Shown here one piece after another: positions 11,511 through 22,236 of a stretch of DNA of 64,000 nt. The position numbers and the translations under genes were made by a program. The notes under the pieces are model-generated. The model was not told the DNA's origin. It searched no databases and was given only the letters and a program-made list of their open reading frames with translations. The stretch's first letter is position 1; each line of letters starts with the position of its first letter. The stretch is taken from positions 515,501 to 579,500 of the forward strand of contig JAQFVV010000204.1 of assembly GCA_028023455.1 (NCBI GenBank). Reading direction: 5' to 3'. The DNA is from Epiperipatus broadwayi. Its lineage: Eukaryota; Onychophora; Udeonychophora; Euonychophora; Peripatidae.

Positions 11511-13511
11511 GAAAAAAATATAAAAAATAATGAATCAAAATTGGCAATAAAAAAAATATGAACTTATTTATTTACTGTATTTTTGAAAGTGAGACAAAAA
11601 TTTAGTAATGTTGATTTTAATTCAATTATAAAATAAATTTTATTTAGTGCAATTTAAATTTTACTCAGTTTTGATAACATTAAGGTAATTAAACACTCTT
11701 GTTTGCTTGTGATCAAATTGGTAACTTTTTTATTAACATCATTTAACTCCAAAGTACCAAACATGTAGCTTTATAAACTAATTTTAGTGAATCTAGAAAT
11801 ATAAAAAATCTTTAGGTTAAAATGTTTTAATTACTATTTTTTTAAATAGAAAATGGCAAAAAAATTTGCATAGCAAAATATTATTGTATTATCCAATATG
11901 TATTCTTAATAAATTTAGATAAAAAATGAATTTTTTTATTTCTCTATGAATATTAAACTAGTGTGTATATTATTACATAAATATGACAAAATAAAACTTT
12001 TTGTTGTAAAGACAATGTATAATAATAAAAAGGTTTTTATGGAGTAAATATCTATGATTAGAATAATTAAACCATTAAAATGATTGTCAAGTAGACAAAT
12101 ATTGATTATTTTTAATGTTATTTATAAATATGAAAACAAATTTCAATTTATTAAAAAATAAAAATTATCATTATTAATGTAATTGTTGTATAAATTGTCA
12201 CAGAATAAATGATTATTAAAATTAAATAATGAAAATGCAAATACCAATGGTAATTATTATCACAGTTTCTTTTCAATTAAATTAGAATTTAGCTCTAAGC
12301 AATTCATTTCTTATAAAAGTCTGATTCACATAAATATCAACTTATATAAACATTTTCTAGTATAAAAAAATTGTATGTCCAAATTAACAGTTTTCAGTTT
12401 TTACAACAGCTATTTATTTGTTATGAAATATTTTACATTTTGAATCATTAATAATGTTAAATACACTTTTGAAAAAAAAAGTGTTATATAAAATGTTCTT
12501 GAACAAATCATTTGCATTAGTAGTGAAGTGGTTAAATTTGTCAATTACTTAATTTTATTCTTTTATTTTTCTCTATAACTTTAAATTAAATAAGTTTTAT
12601 TATATTGTATTAAAATTTAATTAGAAATTTGGAAAGAAAAACAAAAAAAACTATAGCAATTGCTAGTTGTCATTTATAAAATGCACCTTTACCCTGGTTA
12701 TTTGTGGACCTCTTATGCAAAGATTAGCTATAGTGTTCATTATCAATTTGTACCTATTATTTTGATTTACAATTGATTATTCACTATTATAATCATTAAA
12801 AAATGTTGAATGTGATTTTGTAAAAATCACCATTTTTGTAGATTGATGAACTTGTAGAACAGTGGCATCATTAAAACCATATCATCTGAAAATAAAATGA
12901 CAATGTTGATACTAGAAATGTATAATATAGTACAGATATTACTTATTATGTAATATATAATATTGTTTTGATTATAGAATTAAAATATAATTAATATATT
13001 TTATCTAATTTTTATCCAGTGTCCTTGCAAGACAGCCATTGCTTTCATTTATGATAAATCCAAACTAAAGATTCTCATCATTAACAACTACAAAAAAATA
13101 ATGCTAGTTTTATTGAACATAATAAGTAATCAAAAACATTCTTTAATCAAGTATAACATTAAAATATATTAATATTAAATTTTAAAATGTGTACATTAGG
13201 CAAAATATATTCACTCAATCAATACTATAGATTTAAATTCTTATAAATGTTATTTTGCTTGTGACAAAAATATATTAATCATAACTATAAAATATTATGT
13301 ATCACAAATATAAGTTATTTTGAGGGGTGGGGATTATTTTTTGCATTATGCAATTAGTAATAAACTTTCCATGATTAATAGTTACTAAATATAAATTAAA
13401 ATATCATTTATTTGCTCAATTTTTAATTAATAGTTTTATAATTTTTTTCTCATTCTCAAGACAGCGATGGCTGTTACAAAGTATATTTTTATGTTAACAA
13501 TATATATATAT
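11511..13511. other. AT-rich sequence, no gene seen
   Basis: Uniformly AT-rich with poly(A)/poly(T) runs. No motif, splice-bounded frame or repeat match was recognised. Confidence 0.5.
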
Positions 13512-14175
13512 TGTTAGTTAGTCATATCAACCCTAAGAATAAATTATAATAATAGGTCTCATTATTGCTCTGTGTGATTTTGGATTTATTTCATGTATAG
13601 CTAGCTGGAAGGGTATATAAATAATTTATTTAAATAATTGGGATAATTTTATCTTTCTTCATTTAAATTATACAATCTATTGAATTTGGCTTTCTCCACA
13701 ATTGGATGCATTTAGATTGTGAAGGTCTTTCATTATGTATATGATGTGCTATGTTTATATTATTTAAATTGGATGATAAATATGTTCTACTACATTTGGC
13801 ACCATCAACATGCAGACATGATTAATTAAGAACTGTTGCTAGTCATTTCATTATATTTGATGCCTAAAATGTGAGATTTGTTTCATTATGATTTGTTTAT
13901 GAGGATATAACAATCGTGATTCCACTACATTTGGCTTTCCCAATGATTGGGCCATTTTAATTGTGGATAGGCATTCCATTACATTGTGGAACCAACATTT
14001 GAAGCCTTCTTTGTTCATATGTGTATTTTTGTTTGAGATCATTTAGATTACATATATTTCATTACATTTGTCATCCAATGTTTGGAGCATTATTTTCTTT
14101 TCATATATTGACGTTCCATTACATTTAATGTCACAACGTGGTCAGCATAATATGTTTGTATATATACGTTCCATT

Positions 14176-14178
<3 letters not shown>
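13512..14178 (+). mobile_element. Solo-LTR-like repeat, copy 1, with repeated primer-site-like monomers
   Basis: It aligns along its length with 47578-48199 in the same orientation. It starts TGTTAG and ends CCATTACA (TG...CA as in LTRs), and AT-dinucleotide tracts flank both ends. A TATA-like GGGTATATAAATAA lies near 13610. The 3' half holds several monomers of about 55-70 bp, each starting with a version of TTCCATTACATTTGG followed by a sequence resembling degraded TGGCGCCCAACGTGGGGC, the tRNA-Lys primer-binding site. Calling it an LTR is inference from ends, TATA box and paired copies; it could be another kind of non-coding repeat. Confidence 0.55.
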
Positions 14179-14216
<38 letters not shown>

Positions 14217-14260
14217 CTGAAGTCTTAATAATCTAAATGATTATATATATATATATATAT
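14179..14260. repeat. AT tract and left half of an inverted flank around the gypsy insertion
   Basis: Bases 14179-14213 are (AT)n. Then 14214-14245 (TTGCTGAAGTCTTAATAATC and following bases) is the reverse complement of 22206-22236 on the far side of the retrotransposon, followed by (AT)n up to the element. So the gypsy element sits inside what was an AT-loop hairpin, or two arms of an older palindrome. The right side (22123-22200) has a second copy of the ATAATCATTTAGATTAT piece. Confidence 0.75.
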
Positions 14261-15917
14261 TGAACCGTGTTCGATTATGTGGATTCGAATCACCGGTCTC
14301 TTAGGCAGAGAAGAACATACTCGGAGAGTATGTATGCCCAAACGATAGCTATAAAGTATATAACTAACGTTACATTTCCAGGACATAACTTCTTCTCGAC
14401 TGTTGAGTTCATCACCAAGTTCAAAGCACTTTTTTTTGTTTGTGTATAAACATGGGCGCCAGCTGCTTATTCTAAAAGAATAGACAACACACTTTGAATA
14501 GTGTCAACTAACCCAACGCCTAAATCCACGACTAGCTCAGTTGTTTGTAATCACTAATAGATTATGCTTAATTAGTGGTTAAAAGACTTGATAAAGAATT
14601 TGTTAAAAAGAATTTATAAAAAGAATTGTAAAAGAATTGATAAAAAGAATTGACCGACAAATAAAGTTTAATTTTAAAGATAATTTATAAACTAACATTT
14701 ATTTACTAAATTTAAACATTTTATAATTCTAATAAAACACACGCATATTTTAAATTAACATTTCTAAATAGTTTAAATATTCCTATAGATTTAATAACAG
14801 TACACTCTAATTTAACTAATAAACATTGATATAATGATCACGCACATATTAACTCATGCACACACATAATAATATTAAAGTATTACATAGCATTTGAAAT
14901 TTAATCACACACATCAATAGTTCATTTATGTATGATATCAAGTTCATATAATTAGACTCTTGGAGAATTTTCACGAATTAATGAAATGCAATGGCTATTA
15001 CAGTATAACAAAAATAAGCAAATGTTTTACCCAGGATTTTGAACGTAGATTTAACACTTTGTTTTCTTCTTGTTTGTTGTTCTTCCGGTATGAATGGTTC
15101 CAGTATGAATGGTTCCAGTATGAATGCTTCCAGTATGAATGCTTCCAGCCGGCTGGGACGTTTCCTTGCTGAGTTTCCTGATTTTCACGATTATTACTAT
15201 CGAAGACAATTAGATACGGACGGAGATTTTCTACGATGTTAAGCTGACATTATTTCACGGGCAGATCTGCTGTTTTCTCGGACATCTGGGTTGGAGGTGA
15301 ACGTGCATTCCAAAATATTCTCAGCACTGCATTTTGTTTCTTAACTGACTCAATTAATTTCCGAACTGCACTCTCTCAATAACTTTGTGAACTGATTGTC
15401 TCAACTCAATTAATTTGTGGAATTGATTACTGTCCGATAAAAAAAGGTCTATTTATACCTGCACCTTGATGTCTTTCTGATATCTCCGGCAAAGATCTGT
15501 TGTCAAATTCTTTATCAATTAATCCTTTGATAAACGTGTTTTTGGAAGATTGCTTAATTAGTAATAGCCATGCAAAAACGTATTGTTTTATATTAATTAA
15601 TATCTAATAGTCATTGCCATGTTTTTTAATGATAATCTTCTTTAACTTTCACATACATTTTATATATTTACAAATGTACATATAGTTTTAACATTATTTT
15701 TCTTTAATTAAAATTGAATGAAAAGAGATTTGCATGTTTTAACTTTTCCAAATTATATTTTTACAAATACAAAAAAAAACTATTTAATTCTTATCTTTTT
15801 CGAAAACAAACTGCAATAAATTCTTCAACATTTAATTTTATGTTTTTCTTTTATGAAAGATTACTTTAATAATAATTTTAGATAAAAATTATAAGTGCCT
15901 ATATCAATATAGGTACA
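14261..15917 (-). repeat. 3' LTR of the gypsy element (1657 bp)
   Basis: On the minus strand it begins TGTACC at 15917 and ends GGTTCA at 14261. It matches 20465-22122. It carries four copies of a 15-bp repeat (GGTTCCAGTATGAAT and variants) at about 15087-15149, against two in the other LTR, and lacks a roughly 34-bp segment present there near 21855-21890. A TATA box (TATAAATAG, complement of 15449-15457) is conserved. Frames of 60-70 codons inside it arise from the 15-bp repeat and are not genes. Confidence 0.95.
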
Positions 15918-15938
15918 TTACACCACCCTTCCTTTTGA
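15918..15938 (-). other. Polypurine tract next to the 3' LTR
   Basis: The minus strand reads AAAAGGAAGGGTGGTGTAA directly before the LTR's TGTACC. This is the expected place and composition for the primer of plus-strand DNA synthesis in LTR retroelements. Confidence 0.8.
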
Positions 15939-16260
15939 GAGTAAAATGTGTCATTTTTGACCATTTTATCTCTGACAACATTAAATCTTAATTTATTTAT
16001 TTTTTTATTTTATTGACATGTTATTTATTTGTTTAATTCGATCACTTTAATCAAACCCTTTATTTTATTCATTTATTTAATCATATAATTGTTACTCTTA
16101 AATCATTCATTTGACCTACTTATTTAACTTGTTTTTATTGATATTTAACTGTTTATTTACAAGCATTTCTTTTTACGTAATATGTGCATGGGGAAAAAAA
16201 TCTTTTATTCAATAATGCCTCCTTGTTACTATTATTATTTCTAAACTTCATTTAGTATTA

Positions 16261-17385
16261 TTACCGCCTGTCCGGTGGTTGTTTTTCTCTTTTCACTAAC
16301 CTCAATGACCAGGCATTATATGTTCCTTTTTCCTCTATTCCCTGTGCTATCACAAACGCGTTATTATTGTATTGCCGTTTCATGATATAAGGGCCGTCGT
16401 ATATTGGCTGGAATTTCTTGTATATATGTTTTTCAGGATGATTCACCGGATGAACTTTCACCATGACCTCATCTCCCCTCCTGAATATACCCTTAGGTCT
16501 TCCCTGCCTCTGCTGCCATAGCCTGCCCATTTTTCTTAACCGGTTGAGTGCTTGCTTAGCATCTCTTCTCTGGTTGATTGGATTTATCCCTATTGGCAAT
16601 TTAGTCTCAAACGGATACAGAATATTTCTTCCAAAATGTAGCCGAACAGGTTCGAATCCTGTAGACTCATTTCTTGACCAGTTTATCGTGTTGATTATTC
16701 GTGATGTTTCTTTCACCCATTTGTGATGATCATCCTGTATATAAACCCGAAATAGACGCCCCAACTCCCTCATAACCCGTTCACATGGATTAGACTGAGG
16801 GTTACGAATCGACATAAGTATATGTTTTATCCCATGTCTGTCCATCCATTTCTTCCATTCGCTAGATATAAAGGGTGTTCCATGATCCGACAGAATTCTG
16901 TCTGGAATTCCTACAGTTGTAAAGTATTGTTGCTCCAAAACTCGAATAGTCTGTCTTGCGTTCACTTGGGCTACTGGATATGCCGCTACTAGCTTCGAAA
17001 ACACATCATATGTTACCATGAGATACTTTATTTTATTGAATGGAGGCAGAAGTCCATAGAAGTCTATCGCTAGTAAGCTGTTCGGGCGTTGGGCATATAT
17101 AGGTTGCAGCGGCCCGACTCCTGATGTGTTAGCAGGCTTGGTTGCTGAACATATGGTGCATCTACCAATCACGTCTGTAATATTGGCATTCATTCCTGGC
17201 CAGTAAAACCAATGACTCAGCCATCCTTCCACTTTATTTGCCCCATAATGTCCGAAAGTGTTATGCGCATATTTAATCATTTGCTCTCTCATGGCGACCG
17301 GAAGAATAATGCGTGTTTGTTTTTTTTCCATAACACACGCTGTAAGAGTCCTCCCTTTAAACAACAGTGATTTCGGTCCCTCCAC
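16261..17385 (-). pseudogene. Gypsy integrase (C-terminal part of pol)
   Basis: The 374-residue frame contains an N-terminal zinc-binding HHCC motif (H41, H46, C76, C79), the catalytic DDE triad (D108 in AIDFYG, D167 in LSDHGTPF, E202 in NPCERVMREL) and a C-terminal GPY-type module (FQPIYDGPYIMKR, about residue 330). These catalyse joining of the element's cDNA to host DNA. All key residues are present and no internal stop is seen, but the frame has no natural start: it continues the RT/RNase H frame and is cut off from it by a 1-base loss near 17386-17390, so this copy cannot make it as part of an uninterrupted pol. No chromodomain is visible. Confidence 0.95.
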
Positions 17386-18662
17386 AGCAGATTATTGGCT
17401 GTTTTCATTACAGGCTGATTGCATAAATACTCTAATATTTGTTTGCAATCGTTATCTTCCTCTTGCTGCTCCTTTAATCTGTGCAACTCATCTTCTATCC
17501 CATTTCTTTTATATATTTTGGCGGCAGCTATATACGCTCTGTCACAACTCAAGTGTTGTTCTTGAGCCACCGGATATCGGCTTAAGGTGTCTGCCACAAT
17601 ATTCTCTTTGCCACGACAGTAAGCCACTTTGTAATTAAATTCTTGCAGGAATAAGCTCCACCTTATTAGCCTGCTATTATTCAAAAAGCTGTGATTAATA
17701 AATTCAAGGCTCTTATGGTCAGTGACTACTACCACTTCAGAGCCTACTAAATAGTGCCTGAATTTCTTGAACACCCACACAATAGCCAAGGCTTCCTTTT
17801 CGGTTACAGTGTAGTTCACTTCCGATCCCCTTAGTAAACGGCTAATGAAACAAAGAACTCTGTGCTGTCCCTTGTCTTGTATCTGAAATAGCGCAGCCCT
17901 CAATCCAAATCTGCATCTGTCCGTTTGTACAAAGAATGGTTTGTCAAAATCGGGATATGACAGCATAACTTTATTTAAAAATCCTGCCTTCACGCTCTGA
18001 AAACTGTGCTCATGCTGCTCATTCCACACCCATGATTTCCCTTTTCTTAATAACTGCAATAACGGCTCCATGTCAAGTGAAAAATTTCTATAAAATCGAT
18101 TATAGAAATTACAGAGTCCGAGAAAAGATTTAATATGTTTTTTATTCTGGGGTGTGGGGAATTCCTGTATTGCTCGGATTTTTTCAGGATTAGGTAATAT
18201 CCCTCTTTCTGTAATTATATGACCTAAAAACTTGACCTCGTCAGTCATTATTTTACTCTTATTTAAATCAATTCGAATTCCCTTTCTCTCACACTCCCCC
18301 AGCAACATTTCTAAATGCGCAAAGTGCTCATCTATACTTTCCGATGCCACCACAATGTCGTCTACATACATTATAACTAAATTCTTAATATCATCTGACA
18401 ATACTTGATCCAGACATTGTATAAGCCCTGCCCCACTATTTTTTAGCCTGAAGAGAATCCGGTTAAAATTATATGCACGTCCGTTATATTTAAATGCCGT
18501 ATATTTCCGATCCTCTGGATGAAGTTTGATTTGCCAGTAGCTGGCAGTTAAGTCGAACGTCGAAAATATTTTCTTATTTTGAAATTTCAATAACAATTCG
18601 CTCATAGGCGGTGGAGCATTAGTATCAGCTATTGTTATCTTATTTAACTGCCGTGTGTCCAA
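17289..18662 (-). pseudogene. Gypsy reverse transcriptase and RNase H
   Basis: RT: FDLTASYWQIKL with the first catalytic Asp (residue 37) and the YVDD active site (99-102). RNase H: catalytic acids at about D248 (TDRCRFG), E290 (TEKEALA), D315 (VVTDHKSL) and D358 (VADTLSR). The segment RLKNSGAGL replaces the usual GLKNSGA, and TDRCRFGLRAAL departs from the usual TDAS.xG..AVL, so the domains may already be impaired. The N-terminal RT fingers (IPHQYRREVEEQ..., KCSSPFNNPIVTV) lie in the preceding protease frame; the two are separated by a 1-base excess in an A8 run near 18685-18692. The last ~30 codons after LLWRDRNH are out-of-frame readthrough into integrase sequence. Confidence 0.95.
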
Positions 18663-19356
18663 ACATAACCGAATTGATCCATCTTTTTTTTACAGTTACG
18701 ATAGGGTTATTAAAAGGAGATGAACATTTAGATATAATCCCCCATCTAAGCATTTTGTCTATTTGTTCTTCTACTTCACGTCTATATTGATGAGGTATGG
18801 GATATGCATGGGCTTGATATGGTTGGTCTTTCATAAGCCTTATCCTGTGTCCATACCCTTGGATTACCCCCGGGACCTCAGAAAATATGCTTTCATATCT
18901 ATTGAATAGTTTTTTCAGTTGGTCTCTTTGATTGTCATTTATGTATTTTGACTCATCCACCTTTTCCCCTATCTCTATTTCCCTTACTGCGCTTTGTGCA
19001 TCACTCTGTCTATTTATCTCATCCTTCTGGGGTTTTGTAAACGGAATTATTACGTTGTTTATTTCTGCCCGGCTCCGCTTATAATCCAATACACAGCCTG
19101 TTTTGTACATAAAATCTGAGCCTAATATAACCTCATGAATCAGTCCCTCCAAAATCAACAGAACGTGCATATATTCTCCCTCTGCCATGTGTAATTTCAC
19201 CCATGCCTGTTTGGATGCCAACTTCGCCTTCTTACCATTAGCCAACAAAACATATACTGTTTTTAACGGCAACATTTTAATTTCTGGGTCAATGTCATTT
19301 ATTTTATTAAACATTTCCTGTGACATTACCGATACCTGACTCCCCGAATCAAACAA
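18640..19356 (-). pseudogene. Gypsy protease and N-terminal RT
   Basis: Starts with the retropepsin active site FDSGSQVSVM (D-S-G) and has the conserved ILGSDF motif about 75 residues on, as expected for a retroviral-type aspartic protease that cuts the Gag-Pol polyprotein. From about residue 175 it continues as RT fingers and ends out of frame at the A8 run near 18685. There is no methionine at the true start: the coding sequence appears continuous with gag through a -1 shift at a G6 run (about 19379-19384), which restores an uninterrupted KVGGVATSALFDSG reading. So either programmed frameshifting or a single extra G. Confidence 0.93.
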
Positions 19357-20096
19357 TGCACTAGTTGCAACCCCCCTACTTTTATCTCTATCTTCGGACA
19401 GCTCTGAGGTGCCATCACAGGCATGCTTTCTTTTCCACTACATACCAGATTCGCTACTTGCATACAATCAACTTCTGCATTTTCATTTTCATCTTGACCA
19501 TCCACCATCCCCCTATTTTTGTCCAATGCCATTAGTATTTTGGCCATCTGCTCTACCGTTTGCTTGCCAATCATCATTTGTTCCACCTTCTCAGGTAAAC
19601 CATGCCTAACTATACGCATAATATGCTGCTCCGATAATTTGTATGCTGTGATTGATCTCAATTTCGCTATTTGTCTATGAAAAAATATAATAAATAACTC
19701 CCCCGTCTGCCACCTGTCCTGCTCTACTTGAAACTTAACCTTTTCCTGCAGCTCCTCCCCCCAATAGTTTGCCAACAATGAACACTTGTATTCACTGAAT
19801 GTTGTCGGTTTTACACGTAATGAATTCCACCAGAGTTGGGCTTCTCCCTGTATGTGACTGCAAGCTAAAGCAATTCTTGCTCCCTCACTTAAACTATTCA
19901 AAGTGCAATAACATTCCAAGCTCTCTAAGTGATCACTCGGATTTTCCCCTATGTTCCCTGAGAATGCTTTTATATTTAGCAGCTGATTTACTGCCTCCAT
20001 TTTATGTATGTGCACCCATGTTTTCCCATTCTCATGTTTTCTTTCTAATGCCTCTACTCTTTTTATTACTTCCTCCAGATCTATATCTTTTCCCAT
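19326..20096 (-). CDS. Gypsy Gag capsid-type protein
   Basis: A 256-residue frame starting at ATG 20096, 368 bp from the 5' LTR. It opens with a short acidic heptad-like helix (DLEEVIKRVEALERKHENG), followed by a capsid-like region with FSGNIGENPSDHLE and the GEAQLWWNSL motif typical of LTR-retrotransposon Gag. It forms the particle in which reverse transcription occurs. No CCHC zinc knuckle is visible before the frame ends, unlike many gypsy Gags. The last ~20 codons overlap the protease frame. The frame is intact. Confidence 0.9.
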   Translation of the reverse strand: MGKDIDLEEVIKRVEALERKHENGKTWVHIHKMEAVNQLLNIKAFSGNIGENPSDHLESLECYCTLNSLSEGARIALACSHIQGEAQLWWNSLRVKPTTFSEYKCSLLANYWGEELQEKVKFQVEQDRWQTGELFIIFFHRQIAKLRSITAYKLSEQHIMRIVRHGLPEKVEQMMIGKQTVEQMAKILMALDKNRGMVDGQDENENAEVDCMQVANLVCSGKESMPVMAPQSCPKIEIKVGGLQLVHCLIRGVRYR

Positions 20097-20436
20097 TTTG
20101 ACACCATGTATTTTATTTTTTTCAAACTAGTGCTTACGTTAAACTAAATTTAAATACAACTTATTTATTTATTTTTCTTACTAATACGGAAACTCACATT
20201 AACTCTAGCCATTTGTACTTTTCACTACCCGCTCTTAATGCTTTAACTCTGCCCATAACACCCTATTGACTCTGATTTGATAGCATAAATGTCAAAATCT
20301 CTTTTCATTTCGAAAAAAAAAAGTTTTCGGTCAATTCTTTTTTAAAATTAAAACACTTTTACATACATAATTTAACTTTTGTATAAAACAAATTTTTCAA
20401 ACAAGAAACAAAGTACCTCATTACTATTGTTTCTTA

Positions 20437-20463
20437 GGTTCAGCCCCAAGTTGGGTCTAGCCA
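20437..20463 (-). other. Primer-binding site, tRNA-Lys-like
   Basis: One base after the 5' LTR end the minus strand reads TGGCTAGACCCAACTTGGGG followed by CTGAACC. It starts with TGG (pairing with tRNA 3' CCA) and resembles the tRNA-Lys primer site TGGCGCCCAACGTGGGGC with a small insertion and changes. Use of tRNA-Lys is inference from this similarity. Confidence 0.6.
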
Positions 20464-20464
20464 T

Positions 20465-22119
20465 TGAACCATGTTCGATTATGTAGATTCGAATCACTGG
20501 TCTCTTAGGCAGAGAAGAACATACTCGGAGAGTATGTATGCCCAAACGATAGCTATAAAGTATATAACTAATGTTACATTTCCAGGACATAACTTCTTCT
20601 CGACTGTTGAGTTCAACACCAAGTCCAAAGCACTTTTTTTGTTTGTGTATAAACACGGGCCCCAGCTGCTTATTCTAAAAGAATAGACAACGCACTTTGA
20701 ATAGTGGCAACTAACCCAACGCCTAAATCCATGACTAGCTCAGTTGTTTGTAATCACTAATAGATTATGCTTAATTAGTGGTTAAAAGACTTGATAAAGA
20801 ATTTGTTAAAAAGGATTTTAAAAAGAATTGTAAAAGAATTGATAAAAAGAATTGACCGACATATAAAGTTTAATTTTAAAGATAATTTATTAACTAACAT
20901 TTATTTACTAAATTTAAACATTTTATAATTCTAATAAAACACACACATATTTTAAATTAACATTTCTAAATAGTTTAAATATTCCTATAGATTTAATAAC
21001 AGTACACTCTAATTTAACTAATAAACATTGATATAATGATCACGCACATATTAACTCATGCACACACATAATAATATTAAAGTATTACATAGCATTTGAA
21101 ATTTAATCACACACATCAATAGTTCATTTATGTATGATATCGAGTTCATATAATTAGACTCTTGGAGGATTTGCATGAATTAATGAAATGCAATGGCTAT
21201 TACAGTATAACGAAAATAAGCAAATGTTTTACCTAGGATTTTGAATGTAGATTTAACACTTTGTTTTCTTCTTGTTTGTTGTTCTTCCGGTATGAATGGT
21301 TCCAGTATGAATGCTTCCAGCCGGCTGGGACGTTTCCTTGTTGAGTTTCCTGATTTTCACGATTATTACTATCGAAGACAATTAGATACGGACGGAGATT
21401 TTCTACGATGTTAAGCTGACATTATTTCATGGGCAGATCTGCTGTTTTCTCAGACATCTGGGCTGGAGGTGAACGTGCGTTCCAAAATATTCTCAGCACT
21501 GCATTTTGTTTCTTAACTGACTCAATTAATTTCCGAACTGCACTCTCTCAATAACTTTGTGAACTGATTGTCTCAACTCAATTAATTTGTGGAATTGATT
21601 ACTGTCCGATAAAAAAAAGGTCTATTTATACCTGTGCCTTGTTGTCTTTCTGATATCTCCGGCAAAGATCTGTTGTCAAATTCCTTATCAATTAATCCTT
21701 TGATAAACATGTTTTTGGAAGATTGCTTAATTAGTAATAGCCATGCAAAAACGTATTGTTTTATATTCATTAATATCTAATAGCCATTGCCGTGTTTTTT
21801 AATGATAATCTTCTTTAACTTTCACATACATTTTATATATTTACAAATGTACATATATACGCACATATATTTTTAATACAATTCACTATTTAGTTTTAAC
21901 ATTATTTTTCTTTAATTAAAATTGAATGAAAAGAGATTTGCATGTTTTAACTTTTCCAAATTATATTTTTACGAATACAAAAAAAAACTATTTAATTCTT
22001 ATCTTTTTCGAAAACAAACTGCAATAAATTCTTCAACATTTAATTTTATGTTTTTCTTTTATAAAAGATTACTTTAATAATAATTTTAGATAAAATTATG
22101 TGCCTATATCAATATAGGT

Positions 22120-22122
<3 letters not shown>
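20465..22122 (-). repeat. 5' LTR of the gypsy element (1658 bp)
   Basis: Begins TGTACC at 22122 and ends GGTTCA at 20465 on the minus strand. In this role it supplies the promoter; see the separate TATA entry. Differences from the 3' LTR include two instead of four 15-bp repeats (21289-21320) and an extra segment near 21855-21890. Confidence 0.95.
21600..21630 (-). promoter_or_regulatory. LTR core promoter: TATA box
   Basis: TATAAATAG (complement of 21622-21630) is followed about 25-30 bp downstream by GGACAGTAATC, a plausible initiator. It should start the genomic RNA of the element. The same pair is in the 3' LTR (TATA at 15449-15457). Confidence 0.6.
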
Positions 22123-22181
<59 letters not shown>

Positions 22182-22236
22182 CATTTAGATTATATATATA
22201 TATATATAATCATTTAGATTATTAAGACTTCAGCAA
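22123..22236. repeat. (AT)n tract and right inverted flank of the gypsy insertion
   Basis: (AT)n at 22123-22179, then ATAATCATTTAGATTAT, a short AT run, and the same motif again continuing as ATTAAGACTTCAGCAA, which mirrors 14214-14245 on the left of the retrotransposon. Confidence 0.75.

Larger units (their letters stand above)
14261..22122 (-). mobile_element. Ty3/gypsy LTR retrotransposon, structurally complete, pol frame broken
   Basis: A 7.86-kb element read on the minus strand: 5' LTR (20465-22122), primer site, gag, protease, RT, RNase H, integrase, polypurine tract, 3' LTR (14261-15917). Domain order PR-RT-RH-IN is diagnostic of Ty3/gypsy. There is no env frame: integrase ends only 343 bp from the 3' LTR. 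LTRs are alike over their whole length apart from scattered substitutions and two length differences, so insertion is fairly recent. Three frame breaks (gag/protease, protease/RT, RT/integrase) lie at short homopolymers. The target is an AT tract, which obscures the duplication. Base composition is clearly less AT-rich than the surroundings. Confidence 0.97.

Noticed and set aside
14267-14449. Plus-strand frame starting MFDYVDSNH in both LTRs (also 20471-20686)
   Set aside because: Lies in the antisense of the LTR end; repeated only because the LTR is repeated.
14960-15242. Two overlapping 67-70-codon frames with repeated YEWFQ or SSMNG units
   Set aside because: Produced by the 15-bp tandem repeat in the LTR; the other LTR has fewer units and no equivalent frame.
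16463-20101. Plus-strand frames (16463-16726, 17258-17638, 19409-19609, 19799-20101)
   Set aside because: Antisense shadows of the integrase, RT/RNase H and gag frames.
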